From assembly GCF_031755915.1 (NCBI RefSeq), contig NC_083386.1, positions 21,561,001-21,625,000 of the forward strand: a stretch of DNA of 64,000 nucleotides, given 5' to 3'. The notes beneath the pieces were generated by a model. The model saw only the letters and a program-made list of their open reading frames with translations. It was not told where the DNA came from and searched no databases. The translations under genes were made by a program, and so were the position numbers. This document shows positions 11,601-22,215 of the stretch, one piece after another. Numbering within the stretch: position 1 is the stretch's first letter; every line of letters starts with the position of its first letter. This DNA is from Ziziphus jujuba (taxonomy: Eukaryota; Streptophyta; Magnoliopsida; Rosales; Rhamnaceae).

Positions 11601-14600
11601 CAAATAGTGTAGAACTCAGGCATTAGCATGAGTTCTATAGCAGTTTAACAAGATAGACATGATATGCATAAGCATTTATTCATGTATCTGAAGACACAAA
11701 AAATGAGTCTGTGGAACAGAATCTATAATACTAAAGCATTATGCATCAGACAATTAAATCTTGTTCCACATCCTGATTTTCACCAAAATAAACTCGAAAA
11801 ATAAAAAAGGTTTCTATAGGAAAACTGATGCAAGGTTGAGTCAGGAAATAATGCATCAAATCCGCATAACCGGTGGAGGAAAGTTCAAAGCCTCATAGTG
11901 CCATAAAGTATAGAGTTCCAACAAATAATAAAAGGAAGTTATCAAACCTGGATTAATACATTAATCAAAGGAAACTATATTTAATGGGATAAAATATATA
12001 TATATATATATATATAACCCTTATTAATGTCAAGGAAAAGTGCATTACTGATTTTGGGCAGTCTGAAAAGTAGGTGGTTGCTTAGTCTCATAGACCCATC
12101 CAGGTGCAAATATAGCAGCTGAAACATCATCCTTCTTCAGCACATCAAGTGCAACGTTGGTCTGTAAACGTATGAAAATTCTATAATTTAGAAACACAAC
12201 TATGCATTAATCAAGTTTAAAAATTTAAGAAATCACTCTTACAAATGGACTAAAACTAGAGGATAAATCACCAGGATTTTATTATGCCATGTTGTTACAA
12301 CAATGCTTACTAGAGATGTCAACCTAATTTTACAAATCAAGTTTTTTAACTGCCACTTCAAAACTCGTTGCCCACATTCAAAAGCAGTGAAATATAATTT
12401 TTCAACCACAAGAAAAATTACCAACTTGCAGATCAATATGTATGAACAGCAATGAAATTATTACATAAAGATAAGTAGTTAGAAAGGTACACACATTCCA
12501 CTGACCACCCCCATAGGTCCCCCTCCCAAACACATCTATTCCCATGTAGACATCAAACTTTCTATCACCAGCAACAGCAGCTGACAGGCTTGGATAGTTT
12601 TCCTGCATAGCACACAAGTGAACATATTCAACAAAAATAAACCAAGAAGAATCAAACGTCTCTGACTGGAAAAAAATGAATAAATAAGTAAATAAATACC
12701 TCCCATGAATAGTTTACGAAAATTCCATCACAAATATCAAAGAAAGGTTTATTTTTTTCAGTCAGTTGATTTTGATATGAAAGATTGCCATCTGTTGTAA
12801 CACTATCATACCTATGAAACCATCAACAATCAATTGAATAGAAAGTTTGATTAGTACTCTTTCACAGAAGAATACAAGTACTGGAATTATGAAATCACCT
12901 AATTCTCACCATATCACTAAAGAGCCTGGCAGTGAGGAATGCATTTTTTTGGTTAGATGGCTAACAAATTCTTTTAGGTTAGGGATTTGTACCACGTCCA
13001 ATTCAACCTCGATATTGAGCTGCAAGTAATAGTTCTTATGTCAACTACAGAACAGGAATGCAACAGATCAGATGACACAACAATAGTAATAAATTATTTA
13101 TTAGGAACCACATTACATCTTTCTTGAACAAAAAGATATGTGCAAATGACATGTGTCATGATGCTATTCATCAGAGAATGTTCATGTTTGTGCCTGTATG
13201 CATGTTTTTCAACAAAGATTTAAAATTTATTTTTAAAACTGTATTTCAAGCTTTGATGCAATATCTTGGTTTGATATTTGAAAATTGAGTTTGCCATGTA
13301 CATATTGCTTGCAAAAATTGATATCTTGGATCCGCTTAAATGAATATCCATAAGTTAACATGAAAGAATGCATGTACTTTTATGTGATTGTATATGCATA
13401 TATACTCGGAAATAAATACATTAATGTCATGTAAAACTATGTCATAATAGACTGCGATTGGAAGCCCTGCCATCAAGCCAAGTAAAAAATAAAAGACTAT
13501 AAAACCTTGAATTAAAATTACTGAAAAACATGAATCCAGACCATGCATATTTAATAGTGTGATTGATCTACCAGCCAGCCATCAAAGCCCAACGCGACAG
13601 CAAGTTCTGTCAAGCGCTCAGCATACATTTGGGATGATTCCTTTGTCAAGAGCAATTTGTCACAAATAGCTCTCCCTTCTTTCCATTCTGTGATGAACGT
13701 CCCCAATACCTTATATTCCACAGGCACAATAAAAAATGTCAAGTATACAAACTTCCTTCAATCATTCATGAGTAAAATCAAACATGCCCCGAAGCAACAC
13801 CAATCATGGTCCACGAATAAACATAAAATTACTACATAATATCAAATTCTCATCTGAAATAAAATAATAAGCTTGAAGCATATTCAAATAACCTAAAAAT
13901 GACCAAAAATAACTTCTTCTTCTTTTTTTCCCCCTATGCATTTATCATTCTTTTAAGAAATGAATTCCCATTTGTTGCAGAGCCAACACAAACTTGTTCA
14001 AATGCTTATCACTAACTCATTTTTATTCAAAATGCAAATGTTTGTGAACCGAAAGAAATCAAATGATTTACACACCCAACACAATCTTAAACATGTTATG
14101 CTAGTAAACCCAATTGCTCAAAACTTGAGCTTACCTTAACTCCATGCTTGTGAGCAGTATTAGTCCAGCAAGGAGGTGGTAGAGCAACAAGATTGTGAGA
14201 GAAATAGACGAAAACATCGATCAAATACCAATGCCATATAGCATAGGCATCAGCATTAAACCCTCCCTGGACCCACTTATCATCACCATAACCACCAGCC
14301 ATATCATGGCAGACAAGCAGTCTAGGCCTACTGGGTAAAAAAGAAGACCCATTTTGAAGAGGAACAGAGGATTTGTTAAATGGGTAGTGAAAGGATTCGA
14401 AATAGGACCGGGATTCGAGGTCTTCGAGGGTCTTGATGGGGTAAGATACTGGAATTGACGGTTTAATGGGATCAAACGGTGTGGGTTCGGGTGCCGAGGA
14501 TTGGAGATCTGACTTGGAGGAGCTGTCAGTGGTTTGTGCCATCGTGAGGAAATGGAAGAGTTTATGGGCTTTTTCGTGGATTAGTATACAGAGATTACGT

Positions 14601-14656
14601 AGAGCAATTAAGGTTTCGCGGTTTATGTACGAGCGAAGAAGACGAAGAAGAAGCAT
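8635..14656 (-). CDS. ENGASE: Cytosolic endo-beta-N-acetylglucosaminidase (GH85)
   Basis: Hydrolyses the GlcNAc-beta-1,4-GlcNAc core of free high-mannose N-glycans in the cytosol during glycoprotein turnover. Eleven coding exons, in order: 14135-14656, 13572-13709, 12910-13019, 12700-12811, 12495-12602, 12049-12161, 11436-11517, 10558-10638, 10309-10364, 9709-9844, 8635-9378. All junctions are GT-AG and in phase, giving 733 residues. A second in-frame ATG at 14542 would give 695, closer to known plant enzymes of about 680-700. The GH85 core shows CHDMAGGYGDD early, the catalytic Asn and Glu in GWLLNIE (about residues 222 and 224 of the long form), FVNYSWE, and the late WWSLVEKSW and LPFYSNFDQGRGHHF blocks. 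The last exon encodes the C-terminal beta-rich region. No clear signal peptide is seen, as expected for a cytosolic enzyme. Intron 7 carries a duplicate of exon 7. Neighbours suggest no shared function. Confidence 0.95.
10803..11507. repeat. Tandem duplication of about 350 bp within the ENGase gene
   Basis: Two adjacent units, about 10803-11152 and 11153-11507, are roughly 90 percent identical by eye; both contain AACCCAG..GA.AGAATTATTC, CTTAAGAGAGCTTAGCTATA and CAACCTGATCAAAATTTGAA. The upstream unit in gene direction (11153-11507) contains most of authentic coding exon 7. The other unit lies wholly in the following intron and carries a copy of the 3' part of that exon with its splice donor. 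Confidence 0.9.
11085..11148 (-). other. Duplicated exon-7 copy with its own splice signals (candidate alternative exon)
   Basis: This 64-base stretch copies the 3' three quarters of ENGase exon 7. The donor (GATCAG then gttgaaac) is retained. The original acceptor was left behind, but a G-to-C difference relative to the authentic exon creates tgtgcag at the new edge. Compared with the authentic exon it has a one-base insertion. If spliced in place of exon 7 it keeps the reading frame and encodes an open segment ending KVLPFYSNFDQ. If spliced after exon 7 it gives an early stop. Transcription of this exon is an inference. Confidence 0.5.
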
Positions 14657-15737
14657 ACATGAAGACTTTGATGAAGATGAGAAATTTCTGTTAGTCGTTG
14701 GTGTTTGACTTGGAAAAAAAATTAGTCACACAAATATAAAATATAAAATAACTAATAAAAAGTTGAAAATCGGTCCGAATATATTTTTTTTCAGAATTTT
14801 TTCTTTTTATTTTTTTATTTTTTTATTTTTTTATTTTTATTTATTTATTTTTTTTTTGAGAAATGGCTTAATATATTTATCTGTTTTAAGAGTTAAAATA
14901 ATTTTCAAGACAAAGTTCCGCAACCATATTATTATGGGGGTAATTCAACAAACATAAAAAACGGTTAAATATGTAAATGTCATTTTTTTTTTTTAAGGAA
15001 AATGAGCTTTTTAAATCATGAAAACCATATAGCATGTAGAAAAGAAATAATTAAGATGTCGTTTGTTTTTAATTTTAATTTTTTTAAAAAAATTATGTAA
15101 TTTATTTACTCCAATAGTTTATTAATATCAAGTCAATTGTAATCATGAATACCATATAGCATGTAGAAATGAAATAATTAAGATGTCGTTTGTTAACGTG
15201 TTCAATTTTGTTTTTTAGTTTTAATTTAAAAAAAATTATGTAATTTATTTACTTTAATGGTTTATTAATATCAATTTAATTGTAATTAAACATCTCTATT
15301 AATAATAAATATAAAATTGATAATAAATATAAAAATAAATAAATAAACAAAATATAAAACACAATTTAAATTGTATTGATTTTTATGTTTTTTTTTTCCT
15401 ATTCATCCACATTTTTATTAATTGATAAATGAAACAAAGTTTACAAACTACGCACAAATTGTAAAAAGAATATATATAAAAACTGGACAGTTAACAAAAC
15501 GACAATTTTGTAATTTTTTTTAATAAAATAATATATATTTATAATCATTTTCATTAATAAACAAATTAAGTTTAAGGAGCTATTGTCAGAGTTTATTTGA
15601 GATCCATTATGGTAATTTGATCTTAATTCATTATATTTTATCAAATAATTGGTCTATTGGCCTAGTGGTCTACTTGATATGTTTGTAATAAGTAAATGTG
15701 TCATATAAAAACCAGAAGACGAATTAACAACTAATAT

Positions 15738-15773
<36 letters not shown>

Positions 15774-16354
15774 TGCTTTTAGCGAATAAAAATATATTTT
15801 CTTCAAAGATCAAATAGAATCTTATTGCCTTGGTCTACTATTTTGCTGGATTCTTACGCAGAAAATAAATTCCACAAGAAATACTCAACCATGAGAGTCG
15901 GTAACGTGAATATACATTAATATATTTTCCTCCAAATATAGCAAAAAAAATTAAAAAGGAAAGAATTAAAAAAAGGAACCAAAGATAATGGAACTTCAAT
16001 ATGAATTTAACTTCAATCTGAATCTTCCAGTAACAAAAAGGCATAATCCATAAACAATGTAAGATCAAAGCCAAAAAAAACGTAATATAGCTTTTTTAAT
16101 TGAAAAAGATACAACATCTTTATACAATTTTCTACTCTGGTTCATCTTTTTCTAAAGTCTAAATGGTATGATATTTCTGAGGGAAAATAACAAAATTCAG
16201 AAAAGCAAATAAGTTAGAAAAGCTATTCATTCATCGACTCCATGACTAAAAAATTTCTGCACATGGCTTTCGATTCATCTTCAACTCATAAAACTCTTGA
16301 CAGGCAGGACCAACATAATTAGATCACAAACTAAACAAGTATGAATTGTAAGCT
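14657..16354. other. Intergenic region between ENGase and the helicase gene
   Basis: Contains the ENGase upstream region (both genes point left), a T-rich tract at about 14785-14860, an imperfect tandem duplication at 15015-15284, an AT run at 15749-15771, and the 3' flank of the helicase gene. No supported gene. Confidence 0.7.
15015..15284. repeat. Imperfect 127/143-bp tandem duplication
   Basis: Units 15015-15141 and 15142-15284 both start ATCATGAA.ACCATATAGCA and share GAAATAATTAAGATGTCGTT and TTATGTAATTTATTTACT. The second unit carries about 16 extra bases after the TTTGTT block. Confidence 0.85.
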
Positions 16355-17427
16355 TCAAAGTAACTCCTCGGTTCCTGTTAACTTTGCATATTCGCTCTCG
16401 TCAATAGCTCCCCTTTTTAGCTTTTTCAGTAGTCGGTATTCCCGTGCTAACTCATCCTGATCTTCAATTGTCTGGGCAGCACGTCTCTGTTTTGCTGTTT
16501 TCTTCCTCATGACAGTAGCCGCAGCATTTGGAGCTTTGCTGGGCTTTTGAGGTTTTGGTTCTCGCTGCTTTGCTTCTTTCTTTGCTTGCAAATTCCTCTT
16601 CCTTTGTTTCTCACGTGACTTATCCCTAAATTATCACCCTTTCATTTTAGTACCAGCTTACCATGGAAAATTCAAATTCCTATTTTCATGCAAGCTCAAG
16701 ACAAACATGAAAGTTGAATTTATACTAAAATCTCAATTCGATTATGGTGCAGATACTTTCAATCATCTAGAAAATGAAACCATTCAAGAAAACGACAGAA
16801 TAATGTTGCTTGGAAAAAGATTTCTTATAAGGCTATTTTGAAGATTGCAATCCACAAGGAAAACAATACAAAAAGGATTTACTTTTCATCATTTGATTAG
16901 AAGATACTTATGGATTTAAAAAAATACACAAAACATAAATTTTTCATGAAAAGTTGAGGATTTTTATTTTTTATTTTTTTCATTTTTTTCTTTCCCCAGG
17001 CTTTTTTTTTTTTTCAATGAAAAGTTGAGGATTTTTATTTTTATTTTTCATTTTTTTCTTTCCCCAGGCATTTTTTTTTTTGCATTCATGTTTTGTGTAT
17101 TTTTTTTAAATCCATACAAATAAGATATAACATGTTTATCATTAAAAGCCAGGTTTTCCCCTAGCTCATGTCACCGCTTCAAACTGCCACAAGGGAATTG
17201 GCAGAGCACCTAATATTGTTGCTTCAGTAAATCAAAGAAATGGAAAGAGATCTTACTTAAACTTGATCTCCTCCAAATTGATATCTTCAACTGGGGTGAA
17301 CCCTTTAGTGGAAAGTGAATGGTGCTTTACCTCAGGCATTGCTGGAAGCTGTAATAGGCCATATCCCATGGCCAATTTCCCAATTTCAAGTTCTTTCCAC
17401 CTGTATTAAAACAAAAAATTAATTGCC

Positions 17428-17461
<34 letters not shown>

Positions 17462-19375
17462 ACACCTGAAGATGTAAGAGCAGTGATGCTCTTTATAGGC
17501 TCGGACATAAGAAACAAATGCCCTAAGTCCTTTTTCCATGACATCACGATCTTTCTTTGCAGCAGACCGTATCTGAACAGGGGACAAACAAAAAATAACA
17601 GAGTGCGTGCCACACACACACACACACAAATATACAGTAAGCTCTTAAATACTTAAAAAGCAGGGCCTAGGAATCAATTAAGCACTCTTTGCGAAATAGC
17701 ATCATAAAAAGCTTAATAGAAAAAAATATCAATTGGCATACACAGTCAAATTATTCAAATCAATATCCACCAAATAAGTTCAACAGGAGAAAGTATAGCT
17801 CAAGAAAGAAGCCTGAGGAATCATGCTGACCTGCGGAACAACATCAGGAGCATCATCAGAGAATTTCCTCTCTTGAAGAGGAACCCTTCTTAGATGTAGA
17901 AATTCTACATAAGCTTCCTCCTAAAATAGTGCAACCATAAAAGAAACTACCTTTATCATCATAATCAAAAGGCAAAGATTAAAATTTATTGGACTAATAA
18001 ATAAAAATATAACTGCAGATGTTTTATAAAGGCATCACACCAGGAGATGGATGCAAGAACTACACCTTTGGCAACAGGAAAACAATTGCACTTCCTTGTC
18101 TACCCATACGAGCTGTTCGTCCAACTCTATGTATGAAGACATTTGGATCTTGAGGGGGATCATACTGCAAAGAGACAAAATTGGTAAACAATAGATTTCT
18201 CTTGGAAAATAGAGAAAAATTAACACTTAAAATAAAAAAGCAACTTTAAATGTTATGTTGGTCACCGTCCAGGTAGTAAATAAGTTACCTGAACTATGCA
18301 ATCAACACCTGGAATGTCAAGTCCCCGCGCTGCAACATCAGTGCATAGAAGAATGCCACTTGAAAGCGATGTAAATGAAGCTAATGCTTTCTCCCTTGCA
18401 GTCTATGGAGAACAAAAATCACAATGAGCAAACAACAGTAAATTAACAACATGCCAAATTAATTTTTTGAACATGCCGGCCAAATTCTAAAACTCTACCT
18501 GCTTCATCTTCCCATGTAGAGAAATTAAAGAGAAACCTTCTAAACAGGCAAGGCGTTGAAGAACAAGGCCCCAGTAGTCAACACAGGCACAAGTCATGAA
18601 GTATCTAAAGAAGAAAATTATTTTCCAAATTTAGGTCATTTTCCCCTCAAATTAGATTGGGATCACTATCCTCTACAAGAATATCACATAACTTACATTA
18701 TAATTTTTTTATCCCTGTTCTTAATAAGAAGATCAACAAGCTGTGATGGTTTCTTGTCTCCTTCACACTCCAAATACTGTAAGGATAAAGGAAGTTGTAA
18801 AAAAATTGAAGGTCAAAGTATACCATGTAAGCTACATAAAAGAGCAGAATACAATCTCAATATATGACTGACGCTCCCATGTATGCTACATAAAAGAACA
18901 GAACACAATCTCAATACATGACTGACACTCAGCAAAAACCATAGACTATTTTAACTCTTTCTTTCTCTCCACCTCAGAAAAAGGTTCTGATTTGCAAAAT
19001 ACACCTGCATTAGCTTTTTAAATTTCAAAACATCCACATAAGAAGTGGATTGAATACAAAGACAATTGTATACAGGAAACAGCATACCTCAAGGTGCAGG
19101 CCAGAAGGTGTTTTTGAAGAGGATGATTGTTGTAATGATGCTAAATTATTATCCGATTTTGTTTCTGCCCGAACTTCAACTCTCACAGGGTTTCTCAGTC
19201 CTGCCTTGGATAGTTCTTCAACTGCCTCAGTTTGAGTAGCTGAAAAGAGACCAGTTCTACGAAGCTTTGGTAAGCGAGATATAATGGAAGATATCTGCTT
19301 CTGAAATCCCATATCCAATAGTCTATCGGCCTCATCTAGAATCAAAATCTATAGCAACCACTTCAATTACTCATA

Positions 19376-19411
<36 letters not shown>

Positions 19412-19728
19412 ATATTCATAACAATGTAGCATATTACAATACATTTGTTTTACAAATTGGACCAACTTTATGCAAGGGTTCACTCTCTTTCGTTTGATGA
19501 AAATAGAAACTTATCTTAAACAAATCTAATTAAATTTATCACTTTACTTGCAATTACATTAACTATGATGCCTGAAAAATAAACTTGACAAAGGGTTTTA
19601 GCCAACATCATTATATCAAACAAAGGCTGGATGAAATGGAACACAATTGCATGTTCTTCACAACATAATATATTGAAATGTAAATCTATATAATTAACCC
19701 AAACTATGGATTATATGTTAAAATTGTC

Positions 19729-19759
<31 letters not shown>

Positions 19760-20367
19760 TTAAAAACATACCTCTAAATTCCTAAAATCCAAACCTTCCA
19801 TGCGTTCCATGATATCGTATAGCCTCCCAGGAGTGCCAATCAATAAATTAGCTCCTTCCTCCTCAATTTTCTTCACGTCTGCTTTCACTTCAGCTCCTCC
19901 GACTAAAAGCACGGACTTGAAATTCGACAACGTCGATACGAATGGCTGCGCAACGTTGTATATTTGGGAGGATAGCTCTCTTGTCGGAGAGATTACAACT
20001 CCCATTACCTGCACAAAATTTTTTTTTTTTTTTTTTTTTACTTTTTTTTTTTCTCGGCAGCCAAACAGTATTTAGGAAAACAATGGTGTAATCAAACCTG
20101 GTGAAGTTTTGGAGCAGTCGAAGCTCTGCGGAGGATCTCGACGATTGGTACCACAAAGGCTAGGGTTTTACCTGAGCCGGTGGCGGCGTCCACGGCTACA
20201 TCCTTGAAGCTGCAGAGTAAGGGTATCGTCGCAGCTTGAACCGGCGTGCAGAATTCGAACCCACCTTGAGCGAGGGCTTCAAAAACCGGCTCGGAAAGTG
20301 GCGGCTTTAGGTCGGAAAAGCGCGTGTCCGTCAACGCGCCGTTGGGATTGGAAGTGCCTCCGTCCAT
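16355..20367 (-). CDS. RH18: DEAD-box ATP-dependent RNA helicase (RH18/DDX55/Spb4 type)
   Basis: Probable nucleolar helicase of 60S ribosomal subunit assembly, by homology to yeast Spb4 and human DDX55. Eleven coding exons: 20098-20367, 19772-20008, 19088-19348, 18697-18776, 18499-18604, 18289-18402, 18066-18164, 17831-17920, 17466-17572, 17257-17400, 16355-16625. All phases fit, giving 592 residues, the size of Arabidopsis RH18. Motifs in order: Q motif with Gln44, ATGSGKT at 62-68, PTREL at 98-102, TPGR at 149-152, DEAD at 174-177, SAT at 205-207, TDVAARGLD near 339-347 and HRVGRTAR at 368-375, then the Spb4-type C-terminal domain and a very basic tail. All catalytic motifs are intact. The start at 20367 aligns with the usual N terminus; an in-frame ATG at 20415 would add a lysine-rich stretch. 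Confidence 0.95.
16909..17116. repeat. Inverted repeat enclosing a direct repeat, in the last helicase intron
   Basis: Outer arms 16909-16936 and 17088-17116 are inverted copies (TATGGATTTAAAAAAATACA and on) differing by one inserted A. Between them lie two direct units, about 16946-17016 and 17018-17081, each starting TGAAAAGTTGAGGATTTTTA and containing CTTTCCCCAGGC. Confidence 0.85.
17431..17458. repeat. GA microsatellite in helicase intron 9
   Basis: An uninterrupted run of 14 GA units, immediately 5' (plus strand) of exon 17466-17572. A CA run at 17611-17628 lies in the preceding intron. Confidence 0.9.
18823..18930. repeat. 54-bp tandem duplication in helicase intron 3
   Basis: Units 18823-18876 and 18877-18930 both start CCATGTA.GCTACATAAAAG and end GACTGAC.CTC, with about five mismatches. 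Confidence 0.9.
19379..19410. repeat. 32-base A homopolymer in helicase intron 2
   Basis: An uninterrupted A run in the intron between exons 19772-20008 and 19088-19348. A TA run at 19734-19759 lies in the same intron, close to its other end. Confidence 0.95.
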
Positions 20368-20770
20368 GGCTTTACAGCAAAAAGCCTTCTTTTTCTTCCT
20401 TTTGGCGGTTGGCACTGATGAGGGTTTTGTAAACTGGTTTCAAAGAAAATGTAGTGTGATCAAACGCCTTGTCGTTCATCAGAACCCCAAAAATAGTATT
20501 TCAATAAAGATTGGGGGTGTTTTTGAAATTATAAATTTTCATATTTTACATTTCTTCGGGGTCGTATATTTTTCTGTTCGCATCGTCGTTTATTTTTTTT
20601 TCTCTCTCTCAATATCTGGACTGACTTCAAAAATTCCAAGTCGTACTCGGATACTTCCTTCTCCGCGATGCTTCTTTGCAAAGAATATTAGAGAAAATAA
20701 AAAATTTAAAATAAAAAATAAAAAACCAATGAAGATTTGAGAGAAGCTGTTTGGACTTGTTAGAGAAATA
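20368..20770. promoter_or_regulatory. Shared upstream region between two divergent genes
   Basis: The helicase start (20367, minus) and the ATG27-like start (20771, plus) are 403 bases apart and point away from each other, so both promoters and 5' leaders must lie here or overlap the other gene. The middle holds a CT-rich patch (about 20590-20610). I see no clear TATA box for either side. Co-regulation is an inference from spacing only. Confidence 0.6.
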
Positions 20771-22165
20771 ATGGTAATACGAAGCGATTCACTGATATGG
20801 CTGCTACTTCTCTCGACCATTTTACATGGAGTTTTTTTCTTGAACTCCGTCTCGGCCGTCTGTGAATTCAGTATTACTGAAGGAGACAAGCTCTACAACT
20901 TCAACTTGGCTTCTCCAATCCCCAAATTCCCTCATGGTGTCCTCAGCGAAGATGGGTACTTTCTACGCTTACTTGCATTGGTTGTGAAACTATTTTTCTT
21001 TTCATTTTTTTTTTTTTTTTTAATTTGTAATCTGAACTCTGTTGCTTAACATGGGTATTTTATCATTTTCTAGGAATTGTAATTCCATTCCTGTAATTTT
21101 CATTGTGATTCTTATAATGGGTATTCCTCATTTTTCGTCAATTTTTATCTGATACTTTGTATTTTGAATCCATGTTGGTTAATGCCCATGCTGTTTGAAT
21201 ATTTGTCAAATTTAATGTCATTATTTAGGGTTTGGCTCTATGCCCTGTAGTTGATTGAAACCTGCCGGTTTGGGGCTATAGTTGGTATATTAGAACAATC
21301 TGTTGGTATAAGCTTTGGTTTTGAAAATATTAGGTTGAATCATTATGATAATGTGTAGTAAATAGTGTCGTTTACTTTGAAATCATATTAATGACCCTCA
21401 ATTATGTGCATATAATGCTTTAATTCGTTACAATACTTTGAACTAGTTGATAAGCAATCCAAGTTATATGATTGGATTCTATAGTATTCTTTCAGAATTA
21501 ATGAGGTTGAACTCTGACTAAGCAATTACCTACTTTTGCCTTTTGAAATTCACTACCCCAGGTTTTATAAGGTGGCAGTAAACGAGACTGTACTCTGGTT
21601 TCAGGTTGGCTCCCTCAGGTCACTCTTGTTTTCCAAATGATTTTTACGTATCACTAAAATCAAGTAAAGATGGCATAACTATTTTATGCATGGGAAAATG
21701 GTCACTAACTAGCAAGCAATAAGGATATAGTTCCTGGCCTTATAAATAATTATGTCGAACTGAGACCAATTCCCTCTGAAGTCAAGTTCAAACACTGTGG
21801 TTCACTGTGCTAAAGCTGTATTTTTTTTTTCCTTTAAGAAATTGTGCTAGCTTTTTATAGTAAAAATCTTAAACTGATTATTTAAGTGACTCATAATTTT
21901 GAGTTTTTTGTTGGCTTTCTGGAGCAGCTTTGTGATGGAATGGTTTTCAATCACGATCCACCTAGATGTGTTGACTGCTGGGTAATGTTCCTCAAATTTC
22001 TTTTTAAATTATAATTGTATATTTTATATATTTTTATTTTTGATGGAGCAGGCTATATTTACGTTTGTGCATGTCTTATTGATACACTTATTCCTCATAT
22101 TGCTCCATGAGAGAGAGGGTAACCTAATACGAATAGCTCCAATGGAGCTATTTGTAGTAGGTTAC

Positions 22166-22215
<50 letters not shown>

